In this document: one piece after another, positions 13,201 to 17,984 of the stretch
How the letters are laid out: every line of letters starts with the position of its first letter
How positions within the stretch are numbered: position 1 is the stretch's first letter
Assembly (NCBI GenBank): GCA_044239865.1
Contig: JBIIAO010000002.1
Coordinates: 1-64,000 of the forward strand
DNA: 64,000 bases
From: CAIZGX01 sp044239865
GTDB lineage: Bacteria; Bacteroidota; Bacteroidia; Flavobacteriales_D; Sanyastnellaceae
Reading direction: 5' to 3'
Translations under genes and position numbers: made by a program
The notes under the pieces: model-generated
The model's database searches: none
Seen by the model: only the letters and a program-made list of their open reading frames with translations
What the model was told of the DNA's origin: nothing

Positions 13201-16200
13201 CTTCGTAGTTGTTTAATAAACCATTGGTGTTGGTGTCTGTTCCTGTTGGATAAACAGTGGTGCTTGTTGCAGTTGTTGAGCTGCTCGCTTCAATCGCATC
13301 CGAACATCCATCACCGTCAGAGTCAAGATCCAAGCTATTCACGATTCCATCGTTATCAATATCCCATGAACAGTTGTTTTGTTTGAAGTAAACTTCTGTT
13401 GCCCAGCCACCACCAGTGGCAGCGTTGATTCCAAATACACGGTAATATTTATACGCATTCGTATTGGTTGGGAAATTCGCAATGTTGGAGTTGTTTGTTG
13501 ACAGACCACCACTTGTTGAGGTGGCAACATTGCTATAGGTTAGGGTGCCTGTAACATCCGTCCAAGTGGTATTATCTGTACTTCCTTGGATTTTATAGGT
13601 GCTTGTGGCAGAAAACAATGTTTGTCCTACATAATGCCCAATTTCTAAATAACTCAAGGCTATTGGCGTTGGAAATTCAAAATTTAACAAGGGACTATTC
13701 GTTAGTGTTCCCGTTGGCGCGCTTATTACATAGACATTCGCATCTACACCATCCACTAAATTGGCTAAGGTGTTGGAATTGAAACTATAATTAATGGTTG
13801 CAGGTTTCGTCACAATTACACCTACTTTAGAAGTAATTTGTTCTGCACAAGCTAATTCTGTTACATCCAACACCCCATCATTATCATCATCTAAATCAAG
13901 AACGTCACCTACTCCGTCACCGTCTGTATCAATACATGTATTGAGGTTTGCATTTAATGCATAATTGGTATAGGTAGAGGTATAATTAACCGTTCCGGCT
14001 GTTGTGCCTTCGTAGTTGTTTAATATACCATTCGCGTTGGTATCGGTTCCTGTTGGATAAACTGTTGTACTCGTTGCTGTAGTTGAACTTCCTGCTTCTT
14101 TGGCATCCGAACAACCATCGCCGTCTGAATCTAAATCTAAATAATCTGGCGTGCCATCGTTATCTGTATCTGGAGGAGTACACGACTGGTATGCTTGTCC
14201 GTTCAACGTGAATCCTGCCTCGCTCCAAAATTGATTTCCTCCTGCATAAGAAAGAGAAGTTCGCGTATCTAAGCCCAGCGTAATTGAAGTAGTTGCTCCA
14301 ATGGCTACAAAGGTAACTGAACGTAATCCTGATCCATTTAAATAAGTTGCGCCTAATTCCGCTCCTGTTGCAGCATCTACACCTTTTAAATACGGTTTGA
14401 GACCTTCTGCATCAACAAAAGAACTGATTAAGTTAACCGAGAAAGTATAGGTCATACCAGGAGTTGTGGTATAGTTTTTATACATTTTCCCGCAGAGTTG
14501 CGTGGTAGCACTACTCGCTACAGACCCTTGGAAATCAAAATAAGGAACACCACTGGCAAGCCCCATGTAATCAAAATTAGACATAATGGTTACGGAAGGA
14601 GACGGGTCATAATCAAAACCATTCCATCCCGAACAGTGGGTAGTAATTCCAAAAGCTTGTGGAGTAGCAAGACAGGAAGCATTTGTCGCTACAGCAGTAC
14701 AAGACAATTCAGAAATATCTAACACGCCATCATTATCATCGTCTAGGTCATTAATGTCTGTTATTCCATCGCCATCGGTATCTAGACACGTATTTATTGA
14801 ATTGAATAATGCCAATTGATAGGTGTACGTGCCATTATATATACCACTTTCTGTAGCCGTTTCTAAACTATTGGCAAAACCATTAGCTCCTGTTGTTGTC
14901 GGGTTTAAGAAACTTGTTGCCGAGGCAGCCGTTGTTCCTAGTGGTGCTGTTCCTGCTTCAATGGCATCAAAACAGCCATCACCGTCAGAATCGAAATCCA
15001 AATGGTTCACTTTGCCATCGCCATCTGTGTCATTGCTGCACGTAGCTTTCGGACTTCCGCTAGGAATTGTGTTTGTAGCAAGATTAAATCTAGCGTCATA
15101 TACACCACCGTAATTTGATGTTCCTGCAACACCAAGGATGCGGTAATACTTGAATTTACTTGTTGTAGCTAGTGTATTGGAGATCGTAAATGTTCCTGTA
15201 GATGCTATTGATGAAACCGCAGGTGATAAGTCAGTCCATGCTACATCATTTGTAGAACCTTGCAATTTAAAAGTCATGGCAGCAGAAGAGGACAAAGACC
15301 AATTGACCAAATCAAAAGAAATTCCTGTGATTCCGATAAAGTCGACAGCTGTGAATTTGAAGATTTCTTTATTCACCCAATTGACTGTTGGTGCAAAGGC
15401 CGAATAACTTGTTGCGCTATTGTCAATAGAATTGGCAATGACATTGGTTGTGTAAGGCGCAAGTTCCGTGCTTACGGCTATAGGTTTACCCAACTCAAGT
15501 AGCGTGTAAAAACACGTAGGAGATTCCACTGCATCTAAAACCCCATCGTTGTCGTCGTCAAGATCGTCAATATTTGCAATGCCATCTAAATCTGAATCCA
15601 AACAAACTACGGCAGAACTCGCCATGTTATTGGTATAATCACATTCTGAAATTCCTGAATTAGGGAAAGTGGTAGCGAAAGCATAAGGTCTTACGGTAGT
15701 TCCATTATCATTAACCACAGCAAATACGGTTGTTGTATTATTAATTAATGTAACTGGAATGGTCACATTTAAAGTTGCACCAGCCGCCACTGCAGCCGTT
15801 GTAACATACGTACCTACTAAGGTAGCGGCACTTGTGGTTGGATTGGCATCATAAACAGCAATCGGTGTCCCAATAACTAAGGTCGCCGCGCCATTATTAG
15901 TGATTACAGCTGCAATTGTCAGCGCAGGACAAGGACCGGAAACACTTGATATAATAATGCTTGCATCGGGCACAGAAGTATAGCCATAAGGCACACCGCT
16001 CCCTACAGGTGCATCGGCATATTGAAGCTGCGCAACGTTGTTGTTGATGGACGCCGAACTCGCTGGATTGGATTCTGTTGATGGAACCGTTAAATTGGAA
16101 TTGATGTTTACAATGCGGTAATTGCGTTGGTTCCAATAATTTGGTGCGTCTTTCCACGCAAAGGTATTGATCGCGCGGTTAAACACACGCAATTTACCAT

Positions 16201-17554
16201 CCGCGGTTACCGCAATGTCAGCTTGATTGTCATTGTCAAAATCCCCAACAATTGGGTATTCCCCCCAAGTAGAAGATGCAGCTGCAACAGACGCATAATT
16301 TGCCGGTGCTGCTAAATTCCCATTGATGATTCGCAAGGTGGATTGGTCACGGTATACAATTTCACGGATACCATTGCCATCAAAGTCGAAGGCGGTTATC
16401 CCTGTACAACCGGACAAATCATTGGTCGCCAAAGACCAAATATATTGATTTGCACTTCCTGTCGCAGTTGTAAAGTTTAAGTTGTAAGCCGTGACAATTC
16501 CTGCAGAACCTGTAGAGTTTATAATGACAGCCTCTGGATAATCGTTTGCTTTTCCATTGTTCACCTTCTCATTGTACACATTAGCAATAAGAGGTAAGCC
16601 CCGAACACCATAACTAAATGCAGGTGGGATTCTCTTGAATAAAACGATTGATTGATTTGGATCCCAGATGTATACGTTTGCTGAACCGTTGTATACAATA
16701 TCCAAATCGCCATCCAAATCCATGTCAGCAACAGCAGTTGGGCCATTGTCACCGGCCGCGGCACCTGAACCAGCGATAGTACTTAAATCTTTCAACACGG
16801 CCATTGTGCCAGCCGTTAAGTTGACACTGTACACACGTGAACCATACACCAATTCTTTTCCGGGGTTGGACGCAATAATATCTAACACAACCACATCAAT
16901 CGCTGTTCCCGTTGCCCCCGATGTTGCACCTATGTAATTTAAAGGTGTACCCGCGACTCTTTTTACCAAAGCACCGCCAACAATTCCAAAGATATCCGAA
17001 CCCAAGACAATTTCAGCAGCGCCATCTTCGTCAATGTCAACGATATATGGGGTAACATCTGATGTATATTGAGAAGCAGTTGTAGACTTATATAAGTAAC
17101 TCGTTTCTGTTCCCGATTGATTGTCAAAAATGTAGACAAATCCTGTTGAATTTACCATTACTACTTCCGGGGCTGAACTAGAGTTCCCAATAATGTTGGC
17201 CACAGCTGGTTGAACAGATCTTGCATTGGTTGTCGCTATGACATAGTTCTTTGTTGCGGTACTTGCATTTGATCCATTTCCTCTATAAACATAGTATCCG
17301 GAGTAATCATTTGCAGTAACAATCAATTCTGAAATGTTATCTCCGTTTAGATCCGCAGCCGTCGGCGTTGCACCGTTCCAAATTACAGTGTTGGACTGAA
17401 ATTTTTCAGCGATCCCCCACACTGGAGCAGGGGTTGAATTATAAGGACCGTAGCAATTGGCGTTCTGCGCAAAACTTTGATTACTTGTAAATAACAAAAA
17501 TGAAACTACTGCCAATTGCAATAATTGCTTGCCAAAACTTCTCGAATGTACCAT
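1..17554 (-). CDS. giant secreted multidomain surface protein (adhesin-like), C-terminus outside window
   Basis: One open frame runs from ATG at 17554 to the window edge with no stop, giving at least 5,851 residues. Residues 1-30 are a signal peptide ending SNQSFAQ. Then come FG-GAP-like segments with acidic turns such as DLNGDN, DMDLDGD and DFDNDN (about 17.4-16.1 kb), a CARDB-like stretch (about 16.0-15.6 kb), 13 thrombospondin-type-3 modules (15.6-5.0 kb), an Ig-like domain (about 4.9-4.6 kb), one divergent and then at least 15 cadherin-like repeats (4.3 kb to the edge). Such architecture is typical of Bacteroidota cell-surface or T9SS-secreted adhesins, where TSP3 and cadherin-like repeats bind calcium and stiffen the rod. 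A gliding-type or type A sorting domain is expected downstream but is not visible. Adhesion and T9SS export are inferences. The neighbouring two-component system is divergently transcribed. Confidence 0.93.
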   Translation of the reverse strand, partial: MVHSRSFGKQLLQLAVVSFLLFTSNQSFAQNANCYGPYNSTPAPVWGIAEKFQSNTVIWNGATPTAADLNGDNISELIVTANDYSGYYVYRGNGSNASTATKNYVIATTNARSVQPAVANIIGNSSSAPEVVMVNSTGFVYIFDNQSGTETSYLYKSTTASQYTSDVTPYIVDIDEDGAAEIVLGSDIFGIVGGALVKRVAGTPLNYIGATSGATGTAIDVVVLDIIASNPGKELVYGSRVYSVNLTAGTMAVLKDLSTIAGSGAAAGDNGPTAVADMDLDGDLDIVYNGSANVYIWDPNQSIVLFKRIPPAFSYGVRGLPLIANVYNEKVNNGKANDYPEAVIINSTGSAGIVTAYNLNFTTATGSANQYIWSLATNDLSGCTGITAFDFDGNGIREIVYRDQSTLRIINGNLAAPANYASVAAASSTWGEYPIVGDFDNDNQADIAVTADGKLRVFNRAINTFAWKDAPNYWNQRNYRIVNINSNLTVPSTESNPASSASINNNVAQLQYADAPVGSGVPYGYTSVPDASIIISSVSGPCPALTIAAVITNNGAATLVIGTPIAVYDANPTTSAATLVGTYVTTAAVAAGATLNVTIPVTLINNTTTVFAVVNDNGTTVRPYAFATTFPNSGISECDYTNNMASSAVVCLDSDLDGIANIDDLDDDNDGVLDAVESPTCFYTLLELGKPIAVSTELAPYTTNVIANSIDNSATSYSAFAPTVNWVNKEIFKFTAVDFIGITGISFDLVNWSLSSSAAMTFKLQGSTNDVAWTDLSPAVSSIASTGTFTISNTLATTSKFKYYRILGVAGTSNYGGVYDARFNLATNTIPSGSPKATCSNDTDGDGKVNHLDFDSDGDGCFDAIEAGTAPLGTTAASATSFLNPTTTGANGFANSLETATESGIYNGTYTYQLALFNSINTCLDTDGDGITDINDLDDDNDGVLDISELSCTAVATNASCLATPQAFGITTHCSGWNGFDYDPSPSVTIMSNFDYMGLASGVPYFDFQGSVASSATTQLCGKMYKNYTTTPGMTYTFSVNLISSFVDAEGLKPYLKGVDAATGAELGATYLNGSGLRSVTFVAIGATTSITLGLDTRTSLSYAGGNQFWSEAGFTLNGQAYQSCTPPDTDNDGTPDYLDLDSDGDGCSDAKEAGSSTTATSTTVYPTGTDTNANGILNNYEGTTAGTVNYTSTYTNYALNANLNTCIDTDGDGVGDVLDLDDDNDGVLDVTELACAEQITSKVGVIVTKPATINYSFNSNTLANLVDGVDANVYVISAPTGTLTNSPLLNFEFPTPIALSYLEIGHYVGQTLFSATSTYKIQGSTDNTTWTDVTGTLTYSNVATSTSGGLSTNNSNIANFPTNTNAYKYYRVFGINAATGGGWATEVYFKQNNCSWDIDNDGIVNSLDLDSDGDGCSDAIEASSSTTATSTTVYPTGTDTNTNGLLNNYEGTTAGTVNYGSTYASYALTNTINACLDTDGDGITDVLDLDDDNDGVLDAVESPTCFISAADWNTASKSDYIKVSSELNLLNLNTNLAGLVDGIGGTTAAMQYVSAQSQLNKELLKIELLVPTQLDAIYIKKTSATNLYSATAASLKVQGSNNNTTWTDLTAAIACPADATNSTTNGSVSLTNSNKFVLTTNPGAYKYFRIYGVAAGTVLAGIASEIYFDVNTTAYQASLLPKSACSNDTDGDNVVNHLDLDSDGDNCSDAKEAGTTTSAAANYAHPAPYGTNGLADALETTAGSGIYNGTYSYNIAISNALNGCLDTDNDGVGDIIDIDDDNDGILDDEECYESCTTPIINGGFESNVIPLATVTILAQELVPGWSTSNDNFIELWGSGYTSVPAAEGNAHAELNAYTVTTFYQKLCVPPGSTINWSVKHRGRDGVDVAHVQLGGSLATAVTQAVMSDGNTAWGTYTGTYNIPANQPSTYIAFKSITPTGSTGNFIDDVQITIVQNVVCDTDGDGIVNALDLDSDGDGCSDAIEGGSSSTATSTSVYPSGTDANANGLLDSYESSAAGSVNYASTYSNYSLSIDNNACLDSDNDGIKDLVDIDDDNDGVLDAVESPTCFYQINEVNSGNKSSLVKVSSQLEIVKNDVFEVLTDGVGGATADNVEFINTPVQAQLNKELLKFQFNSATQLDAFYIQKASATELFAATGASLKVQGSNNNSTWTDLTAAIALPANATNVTVNGGISLTNSNKFTLTTNLEKYTHYRILGVAAGNVLAGQATEVYFDINSSSFQSSSYPKPNCINDTDADGKANHLDLDSDGDGCSDAIEAGSSTTATSTTVYPTGTDTNTNGLLNNYEGTTAGTVNYTSTYTNYALNANLITCIDTDGDGVGNVIDLDDDNDGVLDAVESPTCFYTALELAKPIAVSTELAPYSTNAITNSIDNSATSYSAFDPNVNWVNKEIFKFTAVDFIGITGISFDLVSWPLSASAAMTFKLQGSSDNITWSDLSPAVSSTANTGTFTIANTLATTSKFKYYRLLGVAGTSFYGGVTNALFNLATNTIPSGSPKATCSNDTDGDGIVNHLDLDSDGDGCADAIEASSSTTATSTSVYPTGTDTNTNGLLNNYESATAGVINYASTYITYALINTINACTDTDGDGVKDLADIDDDNDGVLDAVESPTCFYTALELAKPIAVSTELAPYSTNAITNSIDNSATSYSAFDPNVNWVNKEIFKFTAVDYIGITGISFDLVNWALSSSAAMTFKLQGSSDDITWTDLSPAVSSTATTGTFTIANTLATTSKFKYYRLLGVAGTSYYGGVYNALFNIASNTVPSGSPKATCSNDTDGDNIVNHLDLDSDGDGCSDAKEAGTTTSAAANYVHPAPYGTNGLADALETAAGSGIYSGAYSYNVAISNALNGCLDTDNDGIGDVIDLDDDNDGVLDALESTCAASLMPKTGVVVSSPATWTYYNGATSLQGLVDGVDGTTYVASTAATFTNQTILQFDLPAATVLTEIELGNYPSQTAILAGGTFKMQGWNGTQWVDIGGQQVIANTTPVNASNNSIKFNMENNLLAYTKYRIFGISASGSQSANELYFTQKICTDIDTDGDGISNRLDLDSDGDACADAIEASSSTTATSTSVYPTGTDTNSNGLLNNYEGTAYGTLNYTSKYSDYATNNFINMCTDTDGDGVPDFIDLDDDNDGVLDTAEMTVCNTITTPTAATGTPNWPGSTPTLTINNSGMSGTGLSAVHSVPNVLADSYYMTEPLTKGFLEYTLPANTSLGGVVLWAPDANNYGGGDGPVKDFRVEVIYNNVVTYTSQTFTTAQPIGANSNPGAQVFYLGQSFANPQKVRLNILSGWYDINNNNTIQVGTETIPTGTINVAYNMTLCEFKVICGPEDLDTDGDGIPNRLDLDSDGDNCSDAKEAGTATITTSATGVVASPYGTNGFANSLETTADNGIYAGYYAYDYASNATLNACDDTDADGIVDLTDLDDDNDGVLDAAENNCTTSIMSKTGVSVSSTVTWGGTLANILDGTEAIAAYTTTTFLNQTILQFDLPAAKVLSLIELSSQAGNFPLGSTGTYNIEGWNGNTWSTIATNQVFGTSTPITGTSNSYKFNMPNNYTAYSKYRIYGTSVSGTISGWALEAYFTERSCNPDSDGDGIPNSLELDSDNDGCADAIEAGSSTTATSTSVYPTGTDTNTNGLLNTYESATAGAVNYSSTYLNYALNGTVNACLDTDGDGIGDLLDLDDDNDGILDTVEYNCSPALMSKTGVSVSSTVTWGGTLSNILNGIEAIDAYTTTTFLNQTILQFDLPTAKALSLIELSSQAGTIPLGSTGTYNIEGWNGTIWNTIAANQVFGTSAPITGTSNSYKFSMPNNYTAYSKYRIFGTSVSGTISGWVQEAYFTERSCNPDIDGDGIPNSLDLDSDNDACSDAFEAGSSTTATSTSVYPTGTDTNTNGLLNNYEGGVAGTVNYSSTYTNYALVSTINACTDSDNDGITDLIDTDDDNDGILDNLECPLAQLNTNESNGTFGTAAAPRNLANTTVTGGYVYSASNGGASQYAVVNQSTPYHPDASFWRYVGHTTGTANDAYLAVNGNTTVGNFYSESVTLQAGAKYRISFWHQAASVANAYELAAEVLSSSNAILATANTGAQNSLGWKLATVDYTSTSDQTVTFIIKNVSTNASGNDFSIDDISFTAIGCPDSDLDGIPNQLDTDSDNDGCSDANEAYNTTTAQGTDGNMYYGTGNPPATNANGAVTAATYPGTNANVLTVGSASTITVQPANQSLTAGTTATFAATVTPGSGTTTYQWQVSTNNGATWTNVTNSATYSGATTTTLTVANVALAMNGYEYHLLIAQSNYVCGNVTSNNALLNIAGLIQVVDDNASTLEDTPLNGSVTLNDIGSGGSIVTVNTFTINGTTYNAGQTAVIAGVGTIVINSDGTYTFTPAPNFNGNVPSISYSATDGNASTGTGTLTITVAPVNDAPIVDNETITTNEDTPATGDLTDAGDSDPDGTALTANTTPVSGPSNGTIVINADGTYTYTPNPNFNGTDVVVVSICDAGTPGVTCVNDTINITVAPVNDAPIVDNEIVTTDEDTPATGDLTDAGDSDPDGTPLTANTTPVSGPSNGTIVINADGTYTYTPNPNFNGTDVIVVSICDAGTPLPGVCVNDTITVTVAPVNDAPIVDNEVITTNEDTPATGDLTDAGDSDPDGTTLTANTTPVSGPSNGTIVINADGTYTYTPNAGFSGTDEVVVSICDAGTPGVVCVNDTISITVNAVNDAPIVDNETITTNEDTAVSGDLTDAGDVDPDGTALTANTTPVSGPSNGTIVINTDGTYTYTPAPGFNGTDEVVVSICDAGTPGVVCVNDTISITVNAVNDAPIVDNETITTNEDTAVSGDLTDAGDVDPDGTALTANTTPVSGPSNGTIVINTDGTYTYTPAPGFNGTDEVVVSICDAGTPGVVCVNDTISITVNAVNDAPIVDNETITTNEDVPATGDLTDAGDVDPDGTALTANTTPVSGPSNGTIVINTDGTYTYTPAPGFNGTDEVVVSICDAGTPGVVCVNDTISITVNAVNDAPIVDNEVVTTDEDTPVTGDLTDAGDSDPDGTTLTANTTPVSGPSNGTIVINADGTYTYTPNAGFSGTDVIVVSICDAGTPLPGVCVNDTITVTVAPVNDAPIVDNEVITTNEDTPATGDLTDAGDSDPDGTALTANTTPVSGPSNGTIVINADGTYTYTPNPNFNGTDVVVVSICDAGTPGVTCVNDTINITITPVNETPIVDNEVITTNEDAPATGDLTDAGDSDPDGTALTANTTPVSGPSNGTIVINTDGTYTYTPNPNFNGTDVIVVSICDAGTPLPGVCVNDTITVTVAPVNDAPIVDNEVVTTNEDTPVTGDLTDAGDSDPDGTPLTANTTPVSGPTNGTIVINADGTFTYTPNAGFSGTDEVVVSICDAGTPGVVCVNDTISITVNSVNDAPIVDNETITTNEDTPATGDLTDAGDSDPDGTALTANTTPVSGPSNGTIVINTDGTYTYTPNPNFNGTDVIVVSICDAGTPLPGVCVNDTITVTVAPVNDAPIVDNEVVTTNEDTPVTGDLTDAGDSDPDGTPLTANTTPVSGPTNGTIVINADGTFTYTPNAGFSGTDEVVVSICDAGTPGVVCVNDTISITVNSVNDAPIVDNETITTNEDTPATGDLTDAGDSDPDGTALTANTTPVSGPSNGTIVINTDGTYTYTPNPNFNGTDVIVVSICDAGTPLPGVCVNDTITVTVAPVNDAPIVDNETITTNEDVPATGVLTDTGDVDPDGTALTANTTPVSGPSNGTIVINTDGTYTYTPAPGFNGTDEVVVSICDAGTPGVVCVNDTISITVNAVNDAPIVDNEVVTTDEDTAVSGDLTDVGDS
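5030..15620 (-). repeat. thrombospondin-type-3 / beta-domain module array (13 modules of about 0.8 kb)
   Basis: Thirteen copies of a DLDDDNDGVLD-type phrase (plus-strand positions near 5.68, 6.45, 7.22, 8.11, 8.89, 9.69, 10.50, 11.38, 12.21, 13.07, 13.88, 14.73 and 15.55 kb) alternate with thirteen copies of a DLDSDGDGCSDAxEAG-type phrase. These are the DxDxDG calcium-binding loops of TSP3 repeats. Between them lie beta-rich domains of about 130-180 residues, several resembling discoidin/F5-8C lectin folds, and a linker with the phrases STTATST and YPTGTDTN. Some intervening domains are near-identical in non-adjacent modules (about 9.17-9.68, 9.98-10.49 and 15.04-15.54 kb). Confidence 0.88.
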
Positions 17555-17984
17555 GCTCTTTTTTTTACGCTTTATTCACATAACCCCGCACTTTATTAAC
17601 ACGCGTAATGAAGTCAGGATATAGGGACGTAAAATTACCGCGTCAAGACGACGCCAAAATATATCCCAATACACATGAAGATGTGTATTCGATAGCGGTT
17701 TAAAGATTCGTTGAAAGGTTCTGCGAAAGGTGCTTCGCAAGCCGAACTCATTCAATTCAATTGAGGTGATACCGGAGATTTTACCGAGAACAATGTTTTT
17801 GATATTGCCGTTTACAGAACTTCTCCAGCTGGCGAATATTGGCAGGTAACGCCCTTTTTCAAATCGCTTGCACTAATGGTCTCAAGCGTTTCATTAAGAC
17901 TGCTTTTATTTGGATTGAAATCCTGAATTAAATGGTCGTAATTCAAGTAACCGAGGTATTCCGCAATGATAATGATAACCAATC
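17555..17984. other. 430 bp divergent intergenic region between giant gene and propeller kinase
   Basis: No protein gene is supported here. The region must hold the promoter of the giant minus-strand gene and probably that of the plus-strand kinase. It contains a perfect 9 bp stem palindrome (17668-17689) and a TGCGAA...TTCGCA stem (17722-17739) enclosed by GTTC and GAAC. A minus-strand TATATTTTG (17655-17663) resembles a Bacteroidota -7 box with one extra T. I could not fix transcription starts on either side. The long untranslated stretch suggests regulation of a costly gene, but that is inference. Confidence 0.6.
17668..17689. promoter_or_regulatory. perfect palindrome upstream of giant gene
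   Basis: AATACACAT, loop GAAG, then ATGTGTATT: a perfect 9 bp inverted repeat about 115 bp upstream of the giant gene's ATG. It could be a regulator-binding dyad or a 5' leader hairpin. It is followed in the minus direction by the imperfect -7-like TATATTTTG, which would place the dyad just upstream of that promoter. Confidence 0.5.

Noticed and set aside
207..16937. Many plus-strand and a few minus-strand open frames of 60-590 codons inside the first 17 kb
   Set aside because: They are antisense or out-of-frame shadows of the repetitive giant minus-strand gene; their repetitiveness mirrors its repeats and they carry no domain or signal features.
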